From Endothia cerciana (Eukaryota > Ascomycota > Sordariomycetes > Diaporthales > Cryphonectriaceae), in the NCBI GenBank assembly GCA_026119935.1, contig JALRMH010000035.1, positions 310,001 to 374,000 on the forward strand: a DNA stretch of 64,000 nucleotides, given 5' to 3'. Shown here in pieces: positions 1 through 11,051 of the stretch (position 1 is its first letter; each line of letters begins with the position of its first letter). Below the pieces are notes generated by a model. That model saw only the letters and a list, made by a program, of their open reading frames with translations. It did no database searches and was not told where the DNA came from. A program made the position numbers and the translations under genes.

Positions 1-437
1 CGTATAACACAATCATACCGGCCCTGACGACGAACGCGGCGGATGGAACTCTGCATAGCGCATTTGGTGTAATGGGCGGTGCAATGCAGCCTCAGGGCCA
101 TGTGCAAGTCCTGTTGAACATGCTGCGCTTCGGTATGAACCCACAAATGGCTCTGGACGCCCCGCGGGTCTGTATTGGGGTGAGCCTACCTGGGAAGTCT
201 ACCGATCCTGGCAAGAAGGTGGACAGGACGGTATACCTCGAGGAGGGCATCAGCGAGGACGTCGCGCGCGAGCTGGAAAAGATGGGCCACGAGGTGAAAT
301 TCGTCTGCGGCATGGATAGATCACTTTTTGGTCGCGGGCAGATCATCCGAGCGCACCACGATCCAGTCAACGGCAAGATGATATATTCTGCAGGCAGTGA
401 CTTGAGGGGCGATGGAAATGCTGCACCGCTTCTTTGA
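1..437 (+). CDS. Gamma-glutamyltransferase family protein, 3' end (partial)
   Basis: Only the C-terminal part is present; the gene enters from the left edge and is open in frame 3 from base 3 to the TGA at 435-437. The residues (YNTIIPALTT, then FGVMGGAMQPQGHVQVLLNM, then ALDAPRVCIG) are the conserved end of the small subunit of the gamma-glutamyltranspeptidase (Ntn-hydrolase) family, where MGGxxQPQGHVQ is a hallmark. These enzymes cleave or transfer the gamma-glutamyl group of glutathione and related compounds; some relatives are acylases or oxamate amidohydrolases, and the visible part cannot separate them. The tail ends SAGSDLRGDGNAAPLL, as expected for a complete C-terminus. No intron is seen here. 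The catalytic threonine lies outside the window. Confidence 0.85.
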   Translation, partial: YNTIIPALTTNAADGTLHSAFGVMGGAMQPQGHVQVLLNMLRFGMNPQMALDAPRVCIGVSLPGKSTDPGKKVDRTVYLEEGISEDVARELEKMGHEVKFVCGMDRSLFGRGQIIRAHHDPVNGKMIYSAGSDLRGDGNAAPLL

Positions 438-764
438 TGGCGGCGCTTGCTAGTATCGACGTGTCAAGTTTGTGGAGCTTTAGTTTCAGGGTCGAGATAC
501 CCCGTACGTCGGAGACGAATCTTTTTCTATTTCGACTCGATGGTGATAAATGGAGACTGCCATGCTAGGCGTACTGAAACATGACTCAAGCCTATTTTTC
601 ATATTTTTTATCACTTCCATCCGGCTGTACTCCAACCTTATGCCCCTGAATGACGTGTCCGTTCCGAAACGACATGTTTTTTCAATTCATATATTCAGTT
701 ATGTGGAACGCATCAACACGCTTCCTCACTTGCGAAGCTCAACTCCGCCGCTAATATCTCAACG

Positions 765-776
765 CCCCCCCCCCCC
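765..776 (+). repeat. C12 homopolymer upstream of the mutarotase gene
   Basis: Run of twelve C on the coding strand, about 90 bp before the ATG at 868. It is one of several such tracts placed upstream of genes in this window. Confidence 0.9.
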
Positions 777-867
777 GCCTCGCGGCCCTCGAAGACAAAA
801 TTTTCACGCTCGTCCCAGCTCTGTGAATATCCGGTATCGACATTTTTATTTGGAACAATCAGACACC

Positions 868-1302
868 ATGCTCAAAGGCATCGACCCTCTCCTCACACCC
901 GAGCTTCTGCAGGCGCTCCGGGCAATGGGCCACGGTAACACAATCGCGATTGTCGACGCAAACTTCCCGGCAGCTTCAACCGGCCCCCCCGTCATCCGAC
1001 TGGCTGGTGCCAACGCAACAGAAGCAGCCAACGCTATCCTCTCTGTCCTCCCCCTGGACGACTTCGTACCGGAGTCAGCGTGGTGCATGGAGGTCGTGGG
1101 GGACGCGCAGGCCGACCTCCCCGTGATGAAGGAGTTCAGGGAGGCCATTTGTAAACACGAGGGTGAGGAGTTCGCACTGAGCAAGCTGGAGAGGTTCAAA
1201 TTCTACGAGGAGTCGAGCAAGGCGTTCTGTATTGTATCTACAAATGAGACGAGGCTGTACGGGAACTTGCTCTTGAAGAAGGGCGTGGTGAAAATGCATT
1301 AA
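868..1302 (+). CDS. RbsD/FucU-family sugar mutarotase
   Basis: Single-exon 144-residue protein. It opens with MLKGIDPLLTPELLQALRAM followed by GHGNTIAIVDANFPA, which is the N-terminal signature of the RbsD/FucU family (L-fucose mutarotase type; the His of GHG is the family's active-site histidine). The C-terminus has STNETRLYGNLLLKKGVV, matching the family's conserved YGN motif. Known members interconvert alpha and beta anomers of sugars such as L-fucose or D-ribose so that they can enter catabolism. The frame stays open upstream to 550, but the upstream residues are low complexity and unlike the family. The ATG at 868 in ACACCATGC is therefore taken as the start. The sugar acted on cannot be read from the sequence. 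Confidence 0.85.
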   Translation: MLKGIDPLLTPELLQALRAMGHGNTIAIVDANFPAASTGPPVIRLAGANATEAANAILSVLPLDDFVPESAWCMEVVGDAQADLPVMKEFREAICKHEGEEFALSKLERFKFYEESSKAFCIVSTNETRLYGNLLLKKGVVKMH

Positions 1303-2806
1303 GTTGGGCGTATTACAGTTAAATATGGAGCTTATGTGCTACGGTACTGAGGAACTCGATGACCAATTCGGTTGATCCTATCAGTCGGTTAAGAAAATGC
1401 GTAAGCACGGCCTTATTGGGATTGCAGAAGACGCGCGGGGCGAGAGCAAATGTAGAAGTCAGGCCAAGGAAACAGAAGGAGGAAAAAAATGCGAGCCGTG
1501 TAGAGGCAACATGCCAACCTCGGGCCTGAAGGCCCATGGAATGAGTATAATTGCTGTTACTTTGCAGACAAACCAGCAATTGAAGGTCAGTAGTCGCCAA
1601 CAGAGAAACATACAAACTATCTGCGCTATCAAGACGTGTTCGTGACATGCATTCGAAGTTATTCCCGCGGACAAGCGACTGACATGCTGACCAGACGCCG
1701 ACCTTACTTAACATGTTGCCAATATAGGCTGTAGAATAGGAAGGAGTGTTCATGCAGAGGCCATTATGGTGCGGTTTGAGTGAGACGGGGAGGTTTTGAG
1801 TAAATTAAAGGAAGCAGTCATGAGGAAGGTTAAATGTAATGGGCTTAGCCGATGATTGGCCTGCCGCTTCTGAAAGATGAAGTGGACTGGGTGGAATGAG
1901 GTACTACTTTCTCGCGTACTCCTTTTTCCCTCCTTAAGTGCAGAATGAGATGTTATTGATTACTTTCGGTCCCGCAAATGGGATAACCTTTCAATAGGCG
2001 AAAGCGAGCGTACTTACCTAGGTTAGCCAAACATGAGTGAGTCCAGGGAAAGCCAATAAGGCTAAGACATATTGGCCCTCACTGAATCGTTTCTACCCAC
2101 GCGTCAAGAGTGGGTACGCTCCACGTGCCGGGACTTTCCTATCACCTTCTTCATAGATAAATGTTAGACGAAGAGCTGAATACAGCAGGCGACGATCTCG
2201 GCCAGATTGGTGTTGGGGCCTCCCATAATTGTATGCATTACTACCACCTTCTGCATTGAGCGATACACGAGGAATCCGGACAGTTCTGCATGCGAAGATG
2301 TTACTAGAGACAGAAGCTTGTAGCAACTCGCCTGCAAAACACGTATGCGAGTTACTTCTTCGACCCAGCTGAAATTCAGTTTCCACTTGCTTGTGGGACT
2401 GGCTACTCCCGAAGCCGTTCTGTCGAATCATTCCATCACAGCTCGGTATGATCGGGATGGTCGCGATTATCGACTTCCTCTCTTGGAAGCACACAATCAA
2501 TGCTACCACAGCGGAGACTCCTTTGCATAAGGGTACTCGTCTACAGGTGGCACCTAACACCCTCAGCCCCTGAATACGACGCTATCACGCGCTGAAGGCA
2601 ACGTCTTTGCAACCCCTCAGGGCGCAGCTCTGCAACCATGATGGTCCTTTTCACGGATCGATCCGTGTGATATATTACGGGACACCCCCCCCCCCCGCAG
2701 AAGTCATCAATGGAACACAGGCTGGCTCTGGCAGGCTGCAGTCTCCGGTTTCCGTCGCCGGTCTAGGGTCAAAAGGGTAGATATTGCCTATCGGACATCC
2801 TGCACC
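1303..2806. other. Intergenic region
   Basis: About 1.5 kb between the mutarotase and the acid phosphatase. Short open frames on both strands have no recognisable domain and irregular composition, so I call no gene. The right end is the phosphatase promoter, with a C12 run at 2685-2696. Confidence 0.6.
2685..2696 (+). repeat. C12 homopolymer upstream of the acid phosphatase
   Basis: Twelve C on the coding strand, 110 bp before the ATG at 2807. Confidence 0.9.
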
Positions 2807-4406
2807 ATGTACACCCTCTTGGATATCCTGAAGGGTCTTCCCTTGCTGGCAGTCATGGCGACAGCTACTGCAGACTACCCGACGATCCCGTCAGATTTGA
2901 CAACGCCAGTTCAACAGCGTCTCGCTATCAGTGGCATGAACTGTAAGCCAAGCTCCACCACGCCTCTGAAATCAGGTCCCTTCATTGGTATGGCTGACGG
3001 AAGTTTCCGTGATAGCGGTTTCAGTCGGGTGGAACACGTATGAGGAGCTGGCCAAGCCGTGTGTGCAATATGGTACCAGCAGCACCGACCTGTCGCTAGA
3101 GGCATGCTCCACGATCTCCGTCACATACAACACCTCAAGGACGTGGTCGAATACTGTCATTCTCACGGATCTGACTCCAGCCACCACCTACTACTACCAG
3201 ATCGTCTCGACAAATTCGAGCGTCGACAGCTTCTTAAGCCCGCGGACGCCGGGTGACAAGACACCGTTTACCACGAGCGTCGTGATCGATCTCGGTGTGT
3301 ATGGTTCAGATGGCTACACCGTCGATGCCGACGGCGACCCAACAAGGAAGGCTCTCATACCCGAGGTTGAGCCGTCCCTGAACCACACTACCATTGGACG
3401 CCTGGCGGACAACTGGGATGACTACGAATGGGTCCTACACCCGGGCGATTTTGGCTACGCAGATGATTGGTATCTGACCCCATCCAACGTCGGCGATGGT
3501 GTTAATGCCTATGAGGCCATCCTGGAAAACTTCTACGACCAGCTGGCCCCAATCGCGGGTGGCAAGGTCTACATGGCCAGCCCTGGCAACCACGAGGCAG
3601 ACTGCGAGGAGCTCGGCACCCCGGCGATCGAGCTCAACTGCCCGAACGGACAGAAGAACTTCACGGACTTCAACGTGCGCTTCGGCCAGAACATGCCTAC
3701 GTCCTTCAGCTCGACGTCGTCCAACACCAAGGCCAAGGTCAACGCCAACAAGGCAGCACAGCTTGCGAACCCGCCCTTCTGGTACAGCTTTGAGTATGGC
3801 ATGGTCCACGTCACCATGATCGACACCGAGACGGACTTCCCCAACGCACCTGATGCACCGTATGGCACCGCGGGTCTGGATGGTGGTCCGTTCGGATACA
3901 GTGGGCAGCAGGTGGATTTCTTTGAGGCTGATCTGGCTTCCGTCGACAGGACCGTCACACCGTGGCTGATTGTGGCCGGACACAGGCCTTGGTACTCCAC
4001 AGGGGGCCAGAGCAATATCTGCTCGGCCTGTCAGGCAGCCTTTGAGCCTTTGATGTACCAATATGGTGTCGACTTGGGCGTGTTCGGGCATGTCCACAAC
4101 TCGCAGCGTTTCGCGCCGGTGAACAACAGTGTCGTCGACCCTGCCGGGATGGATAACCCCACGGCGCCGATGTACATCATCGCCGGGGGCGCGGGTAATA
4201 TCGAGGGCCCGAGCAGCATTGGGAACAACATCTCGTCGAATCGCTTCGCGTATTCTGAGACCTTTAGTTACGCGACTCTGACATTTGAGGACGAGAACAA
4301 CCTGTTCATCCAGTTCATTGAGTCGGCTACTGGCGCCATTCTGGATAGCTCTACGCTGTATAAAGCTCATACTGAGCAGTTTGTCAACCAGTCGACAATT
4401 CAATAA
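2807..4406 (+). CDS. Secreted purple acid phosphatase (metallophosphoesterase)
   Basis: Two exons, 2807-2942 and 3004-4406 (61-bp intron, GTAAGC...AAG), giving 512 residues. The N-terminus has a hydrophobic signal-like segment (LLDILKGLPLLAVMATATA). A fibronectin-like N-terminal domain (VSVGWNTYEEL, TYYYQI) precedes the metallophosphoesterase core. All purple acid phosphatase metal-binding blocks are visible: DLGVYG (D141), GDFGYADDWY (D194, Y197), GNHEADC (N241, H242), GHRPW (H372) and GHVHNSQR (H408, H410). Family members use a dinuclear Fe/Zn-type centre to release phosphate from organic esters outside the cell or in the vacuole, commonly under phosphate starvation. Several N-glycosylation sequons (NTS, NHT, NFT, NNS) fit secretion. 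The long reverse-strand frame over the same DNA is a shadow. Function confidence is high; the physiological substrate is unknown. Confidence 0.93.
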
Positions 4407-4798
4407 ATAAAAAAAGGGTGCGAGAAAGGGATTACCTCTTTGTATATACTTGTACACATTACAATGTAAATAAGACAACTCTGAAGCATTCTGAATGCTG
4501 AATCTACCAAGCTTCCACAGGTAGCCAGCGATGAGTCCCGGACGAGCTCCTGAGACTAACATGCTGGCCTATAATATTGGTAGCAATCATGTTAAGACTG
4601 GCCAATGCGCTCCAGCTGCTCCAAGATATTGACAATCACCTTGACGTCATCTAAGAATAACATCATTCTGTGTCAACAATACACCTTTTTTAGACGAATA
4701 CTTTGTGCCCTTCCCAGTTCTTCTTTCTTTGTCTTTGATCTATTCACCCAAAACCTCGTCTGACGAACCACACACACTGTCCAAAGTCTTCAAGAAAT
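4407..4798. other. Intergenic: phosphatase 3' region and SDR promoter
   Basis: About 390 bp. It begins with an A-rich 3' end just after the phosphatase stop (AATAAATAAAAAAAG), a plausible polyadenylation signal, and ends in a pyrimidine-rich leader before the SDR start. Nothing else is seen. Confidence 0.5.
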
Positions 4799-5724
4799 AT
4801 GGTATTGGCATTGATTGTTGGCGCGACCCGGGGCCTGGGAGCCTCTATCACCAAAGAATACGCGTCCGATTCATCCAACACCGTTTTTGCGACCAAGCGA
4901 TCCAGTTCCGGACCCAAGGACTTCCCAGAGAGCGTACAATGGCTTTCCAACATCGATCTCACGAAACCTAACGTCGGGGACGAGCTAGCCACCCAGATCA
5001 AGGGAAACCAGTCTCTTGACATTGTGTTCATCACCGCCGGCCGCTTCACGACTGAAGACTTCAGCAAGGATAAGGGCCCCAACTGGGACGAAGAGGTGGC
5101 CATGTATACGACGAGTTCCATCGCACCCGTGTTCATCGTTCACAGGCTGTTTCACGCGGGCCTGCTCAAGAAGGGGTCAAAGGTCGTCCTCGTGTCTTCC
5201 GAGTCGGGAAGCATAACCTTGCGCCACGAATCTGAGGGCGGCGGCAACTACGCTCACCACGCGAGCAAGGCCGCGCTAAACATGGCAGGGAAGCTGCTGA
5301 GCCTAGACATGAAGGATGCGGGGGTCGTGGTCAGTATTGTGCACCCAGGGTTCATGAGGACGGAGATGACGAAGGGGGTTGGATTTGACAAGTTCTGGGA
5401 TGACGGTGGAGGTAAATACTTCGGGGCCCACCCCTCTCTCTCCCTTTTTTTCTTTTTCTTTTTTGTTGCTGTTGCCTGGACAATGAGACTCACGCGAACC
5501 CGTGCAGCTGTGACCCCTGATGAGGCAGCCAAGAGTCTGGTTGATTGGACGGACAAACTTGATATCAGCAAAACGGGCGAGTATTGGGCCCCAAGAGGAC
5601 CTGGTGAGTGTTGCAATCTGAACGACGGATGGCGACGTGAAGCTGACAACTCGCAGGCGACATCGGCACAGCCGAGGCTATCCTTGGCAAGAACTTGTCA
5701 ACACCGCTGCATCTGCCTTGGTAG
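4799..5724 (+). CDS. Short-chain dehydrogenase/reductase (SDR)
   Basis: Three exons, 4799-5411, 5508-5603 and 5657-5724, giving 258 residues. The cofactor motif is slightly degenerate but recognisable (ALIVGATRGLGASI, residues 4-17). The NAG-type motif reads ITAGRF. The catalytic set is the Ser of VLVSSESGSI and YAHHASK, the YxxxK of classical SDRs. HPGFMRTEM is the usual PG motif after the active site. It is probably an NAD(P)-dependent carbonyl reductase; the substrate is unknown. Intron 1 (96 bp) holds a long T-rich tract (CTTTTTTTCTTTTTCTTTT), and if retained it is read through in frame by chance. After splicing the C-terminus is GDIGTAEAILGKNL...HLPW. The neighbouring hydrolase converges on this gene with 318 bp between stops. 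Confidence 0.88.
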
Positions 5725-6042
5725 GGGTAGAAATGGGGTTAAGCAAGAGATTTGATGCCGCTCACAGCTTTGGCATGGGTTCAATGTGTTCTCCGAGGAC
5801 AGACCATAGGGCTGACCTTGCAAGTTTCGTAACTGGATGGGAAATGGTCCCTGGAGAATTATTATCCGAGGGAATATGGACTATGAGTAGATTGCCCAGC
5901 ATGCCCATCCCGATGTAACCATATAATACACGACTGCTTCCTTGCCTTCTGCATCAGGATGTCATCCTGCTACGAGGCCGCCGGAGCCCTCTTCAGCCAG
6001 CCGCGCCGAGATGACGCTTTCTCTCCCATGCAACATTGTCCA
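5725..6042. other. Convergent intergenic region
   Basis: 318 bp between the stop codons of the SDR (+) and the CocE-type hydrolase (-). I see nothing beyond 3' untranslated sequence. Confidence 0.5.
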
Positions 6043-7800
6043 TTACGATGCCAACACGGGCAACACGAACTTTGAACCTTCACTACCTCCTATGTGAACT
6101 GTGTGCCTCGCTGGCCGGAGGGTTGTACCTGTGGCTTGCTCCTCACCCGAGCCTAGGTTGTACGTATAGTGCGGGAATTTCCCGCCGGCAACAAGCAGCC
6201 GTATTGCGGTGCCCTTCTTGAAGTGGTGTGCACAGTCAGACAGGTCCAACTGAATCTTGACCTTTTGGCCAGCCGGCGCGCGGTCAGGGTCGACCCGTCG
6301 GTACACCTCGCAGATATTGCGGGAGGCCCCTTTGCTGTTCACCTCGCTGAGCCGGACGAAGAGGTCGACGTGCGGATTGTCGCTGCTATGAAGGAGCTCG
6401 ATGCGCGGCTTGCCGTGGATTTCGATCTCCTCAGTAAGCGGCGCGGTGGTGAAGCTGAGAACGTCGGATCGTTTTGCCAACGCCGAGTCATCCACGTAGC
6501 CACCGTTAAAGAGAAGAGGGCCGCCAAAGCCTGGTGTCGGATTGTGAGGATCAAATGTGAACTGGGCCTCGTCTGTCTTGGCAGGAACCCCCTTCGCAAG
6601 CCGACCTTGGAGGTCCAGGTACAGCCCCAGTGGCTTGGTTGCGGGAGGCCAGCTCGAATACCACTTCCATTCATTTGTACCTGTGACGTTGATCCTCGCT
6701 GGAGCCTGCCGAGTCCCTGCGTCTGCCTTCTTGGCCAGGTACTTGTCAAACCAGTCCTGCATTTCCTTCATATCTTGTCCGGCATCCATATGATTCCACC
6801 TGTGGTCCATTTCTTAGTTCAGGCTAACAAAAGATAGTTTAGAGGTAATAACTTACGGGCCCATGGTCAGAGCCACATTGCAACCTCGTTCGTTCAGTCG
6901 CTTCCAGTGGTATGTCTGGTTATTGGTGAATATGTCCTGCCACCCGCCAACCAGCAAGATGGGCACTTTCGTCTTCTCGACTCCTTTCTCCTGGTTCATC
7001 GACTTCCAAAGATCGGTTGCGCTCTCCCCCTTAATTTTGCTGTAGGAACCTGTCATCCAGTCGTGTAGCCACTTGTATGTGTGCGTGTCAGCCCCGACAG
7101 CCTTCTTTGCGCCGTCCTCGAGCGGTAACGTCTTCTTCGCAGGAACATCTCCGTTCGGGTCTGCAAAGGTGAGATCATACAGTGACTTGAGCGTGCTCGT
7201 AGACTCGATCACGGCGCTGTTCTCAGCCCAATCGATGGCCGGCAGCCAAAATGCCCCAGTGCCCCACATCAAGTCGCCGAAATCATGTGGACCGACCAAG
7301 AGGACGGCGGCAGCGTAGTCGTCCAGAGGCTCATCGGACGCCATCAGGGCCCATTGCGTGTAGCTCAAGTAGCTCATGCCGAACGTCCCGAAACTGCCAG
7401 TGTACCAAGGCTGTTTGCGCATCCACCTTACGATCCGCGGGCCGTCTGCCAACTCGTGAACCGCCGGCGTAAACGACCCTGAGGAGCCGAATGTGCCCCG
7501 TGTGCTCACGAGGAGCACGTTGTAACCACGGGCCGCCCAGAGCCGGGCCAGGTTGAAAGAAAAGGGAAACCTGCGGCCATATGGGCCCTGCACCAGAAGT
7601 GTACCCAGCGCCGGGGCGTTGCCCTTGGTGACAGGCTGATAGATGTCTGCAGCCAGCTCGACGCCTTCCTCTCCTTCCATAGGGATCCTCACAGGCAGCA
7701 CAGTGTAGCTGCTGCTCTCTGGCGAGAGGTTCGCGACCCAGCCTCCGAGCCGGTCGAGTAGGGCGTCTAGAAAGCCACGCTTTGATGCCTTCCCGGCCAT
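6043..7800 (-). CDS. CocE/NonD-family alpha/beta hydrolase (S15 X-Pro dipeptidyl-peptidase type)
   Basis: Two exons on the minus strand (7800-6857 and 6799-6043; 57-bp intron, GTAAGT...CACAG), 566 residues. The N-terminal half is an alpha/beta hydrolase with the nucleophile in FGTFGMSYLSYTQW (S143). The acid is in GGWQDIF (D289). The histidine is in MGPWNHMD (H318), and the splice junction falls in this motif, which supports the intron. The C-terminal part (from about residue 380) has the jelly-roll domain typical of the family: LLFNGGYVDDSALAKRSDVL, PHVDLFVRLSEV, and VKIQLDLSDCAHHFKKGTAIRLL. Relatives include cocaine esterase, glutaryl-7-ACA acylase and X-prolyl peptidases. Cleavage of an ester or amide is likely, the substrate is unknown. 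There is no signal peptide. A G14 run lies 22 bp upstream of the ATG (C on the coding strand). Confidence 0.9.
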
Positions 7801-7821
7801 AGTGTTTGTCTGTCTGGTGAA

Positions 7822-7835
7822 GGGGGGGGGGGGGG
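7822..7835 (-). repeat. C14 homopolymer (coding strand) just upstream of the CocE-type gene
   Basis: Fourteen G on the plus strand, C on the minus strand, ending 22 bp before the ATG at 7800, so probably in the 5' untranslated leader. Confidence 0.9.
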
Positions 7836-9085
7836 TGGACTCTGTGTTGAATAATGTTGGAGGAACGAGGAGCTAAAGAGGACGTTGCCAATGGTGTTGA
7901 ACAAAAGATGTGCAGGCAGGAGTAGGCAACTGTCGAAGTTGAACGCCCTCGGGTCCAGCGAACAGCCGGAATGTATTAAGTTAAGTAGCAGGTGTTTTGG
8001 GGGCCATGCAGCCGCACGAGATCGGCGTACGGAATTAATCCCGGTTGGGCTCAGTGCCTTTCAATGGCTACGCTACTTCGGACTCAGGAATTCAAACCCG
8101 GTGTGTCAGCAGGACCCCAGCCTTCGAACAGGAATCAGGCTATGCCGCTACCGTACCACGAGCTGAGTTTCACTGTAACCTCTCCATGATATTAAAGGAT
8201 GCAGATACACGCGAGACCATGAGTAACACTTGAGGGGCCAGGAACGCTATGTGTGTCGGTTATGCGCGTTCCTTGACGCAGAATCCGCATCCTAACCCGA
8301 ACTGGACCTGACCTGCATGTGCATCACGCAGGATCAGAAGGCCGTACCCGGGTGTTCGCCGTGTCTACAGTAGTCGTAAAGACAAATTGTAAAGTCACGA
8401 TCGAATGTCGTCGGAGATAGTATTCTGATATTCTGCAACTGAAGTTGATGCTGTAGAGCCCTAGCTACTTTTCTTGGTTTTGGTCTTATTTTTGGTTCTA
8501 TTCCTGTACGATCTGTTCGAGCTTATACACTGACTTCAAGGTAAAGGAAGCGCTTTCAAAATTACAGGCTATGAATGGATTACAGAAGCTACACTAACTT
8601 CACTCCCTTGAATATCTGCTATATATACGTCTTACATAAAGATATGACAAGGTTGGACGTAAACAACCAGTACTTCAACATTAGCAGTGATACCTCCCCA
8701 CCCCCACTACAATCTCCCGCAGTCCTCCATATTGAACGCACTTGCGCCTTTGTTCAAAGCTACTTGATGCCTAAGGGCACGTCGAGACCATCTTCTGCCT
8801 AGTGCTCACAAGTGATTGAGTGTTGGTGGCAAAGTCTGGTTCAGTGGGGTCAGTACCTCCCCTTCGATGTCTAAATCTCCGGCATCCATACGTATCATGA
8901 GATTTGGGGCAAAGCACACCTTCGTGCTTCGAGCTATATGCTTCAAATCAAAGCCACGCAGCCGGAGCAAGGGCGACAGATCTTCTGGTCGGTGTTGAGT
9001 TAAAGTTAGGATGCAGGAAGGCAATCACGGGGGTCGATACAAATGTGCAGCATAATAATTTCACAATTATAACGTCTGCTATAAA
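7836..9085. other. Intergenic region
   Basis: About 1.25 kb between the CocE-type promoter and the 3' end of the carboxylesterase, both on the minus strand. Only short open frames without domain signal are present. I see no gene or RNA. Confidence 0.55.
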
Positions 9086-10969
9086 TCACTGTCTAAACAC
9101 TGTCCACATATTATCAATGATAAAGTTGATGCCCTTAGCTCGGAAAACGTCCGCCTCAACATAGACTAGGTCAGTCACGTTTACATCAAACACGATGTTT
9201 TTGGGGTCTTCAAGCGTGTACTTGGGCCACTCAACATCGGTGACTGTTATGAGAGTCTGTTAACTTCAGAGTTTCCTGCCCGTCTGGACGCAAAATGGGC
9301 ACCGAACCTACCTTTGGCTTGGTTTGGGTCTCGGTTCACAATGAAGCTGACCCACATCCTTGACATGGTCTTTGATAGCTGCTCGAAAGTGTTTGGCTCG
9401 TTGGCAAAAGGGTCAACGGATACCGAGTTGTTGTACCCTAAGCCGGAGATATCATCGAACACAAATGCAACTTCCCGGAAGTGGCCGGCACCCTCTTCGG
9501 CAGTCGCGCCGTTCACAAGCACGTTGAAGTGATAGCTGTACGCTGTGACATTGAACTTTGCCCACGACTGAGTTGCCAATCGTCGAGCAGCATGCATCTT
9601 CTTGTCGCCAATGTAGGCAGCCTCTCGTTTCCATTGGTAGCCGTATCCCGAGTCTGGGGGCGGCCGTCCCTCAAGGGTTGCTGGAATCCCAATCTCTGGG
9701 ATGTCCGGATAAAGAGCGAGTATGGTATTGAGCGTCTTGCTGTCCATCGTGGGAACACCAGCCAGGATATCTTCAGCGAATTCAGCTGTGGTATTGATTC
9801 CTTTGATGCCAAAGGATGCGCCCTCGTCGAAGTTGGTCCCGAGGAGGTACGGGACCTTGACAAACTGTCCGCTGCGCAGCTGCGTGGTACCGGACTCCTG
9901 TAAGAAGTCACCGTCAATCTGTGGACCGAAGTTGGAGTCGCTGCCGATGTTGGATCCGTTGAAAGTGCTGTTGAAGACAGCGGACAGATCATCAAATGGA
10001 ATGGTCCTGAGGCAAGCGAGAGTATCCGCTGCCCCAGTGCAGTCGGTTGACCGCAGGACATAGTCATAGATGGGCTGCCACTCCTCAACAGTGGGATAGC
10101 TCGCGAGACCCGAGCAAAAGCCGCTCTCGCTGATCGCCCCTCTAAACAGCTTGTCGTCTCGGCCACCGTAGGCAACTAGGTGCGTTCCGACACTGCCTGC
10201 GCCAGCAGACTCGCCCCTACTTAGCGTCAGTTGCGAGCTTGACCATCTTGTGACCATTTGAATGATGCACAATGATCTCCCAAAACACTTACCAAATTGT
10301 GACTTTGTCGGGGTCTCCGCCAAATGCCTCGATATTCTCCTGTACCCAGTGTAATGCCAGTCTCTGGTCTAGCATTCCTAAGTTGGTGATACCTGCGTCA
10401 ACCACCTCTTGAGAATACAGGAAGCCAAACAAGCTCAATCTGTAATTTGGGCTCACTGCTATGAATGGCGTGCCCATCTCCATGCTCTGCTGTACGATGA
10501 AGCTCATGTTGTATCGCGGGTCCGAGTTGCCCCCCTCAAAGTATCCTCCCGGACTGAAAAATATAGCCACAGGCAGCATTGATGACGGGTCTATACCCGC
10601 TGGACGCACGACTTGGACAGATAGGCAGTCCTCGGAGACATGATTACCCAAGACCCATTGATCTGATCCGTAGCCAATGCATTCGGGCTGCATGGTCGTT
10701 GCGTTCCGGATGTTATCCCACGTGGTGTTCAGTGACTGGGGCTGACGGAAACGTAGATCACCGAGGGGCGGTTGGGCAAACGGCATTCCCAGGAAGAAGT
10801 CCTGGTCATATGTCGAAGAATAAACGCCGTAGAATGAGCCATTCTTCAGGGTGACAGTGGGCGCATCAGTGGTGACGTTGCGAGGAATCACAGAAGCTGC
10901 AGCTGAGCTGCTGAACATCACAGCAACCCAGATCCGTACAGGGGGCATCTTGAAGCTTGGTGGTGACAT
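9086..10969 (-). CDS. Secreted type-B carboxylesterase / lipase
   Basis: Three exons on the minus strand (10969-10293, 10216-9312, 9243-9086; introns of 76 and 68 bp), 579 residues. The first ATG after the probable TATA box (11044-11051) is at 10969. It gives a hydrophobic signal-like start (MPPVRIWVAVMFSSSAAAS follows seven residues later, and the ATG at 10948 is the alternative). Family marks in order: EDCLSVQVVRP, FFSPGGYFEGG (oxyanion hole, usually HGGG/HGGA), GESAG with nucleophile S229 (the first splice junction lies in IWGESAG), GTNFDEG with the acidic residue, and EGAGHFREVAFVF with the histidine. The C-terminal exon (WPKYTLEDPKNIVF) matches the usual end. It probably hydrolyses lipid or aryl esters outside the cell. 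An in-frame extension to 11044 is possible but would remove the signal-like start. Confidence 0.88.
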
Positions 10970-11043
10970 AATGAAAAGGCGCAATAAGAGGCTGGCCAGA
11001 CCAACCGCAATTTCAAGCGACGCCGTCCGGGAGGGCCGTGCCA

Positions 11044-11051
11044 CTTATATC
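11044..11051 (-). promoter_or_regulatory. Probable TATA box of the carboxylesterase
   Basis: GATATAAG on the minus strand, 75 bp upstream of the chosen ATG at 10969. It supports a start downstream of the longest open frame. Confidence 0.4.

Noticed and set aside
550..867. 106-codon in-frame upstream extension of the mutarotase
   Set aside because: Low-complexity residues encoded partly by the C12 run; family members start at MLKGIDP.
3435..4562. 375-codon minus-strand frame
   Set aside because: It is the antisense shadow of the acid phosphatase, whose motifs are all in the plus frame; the minus product has no domain.
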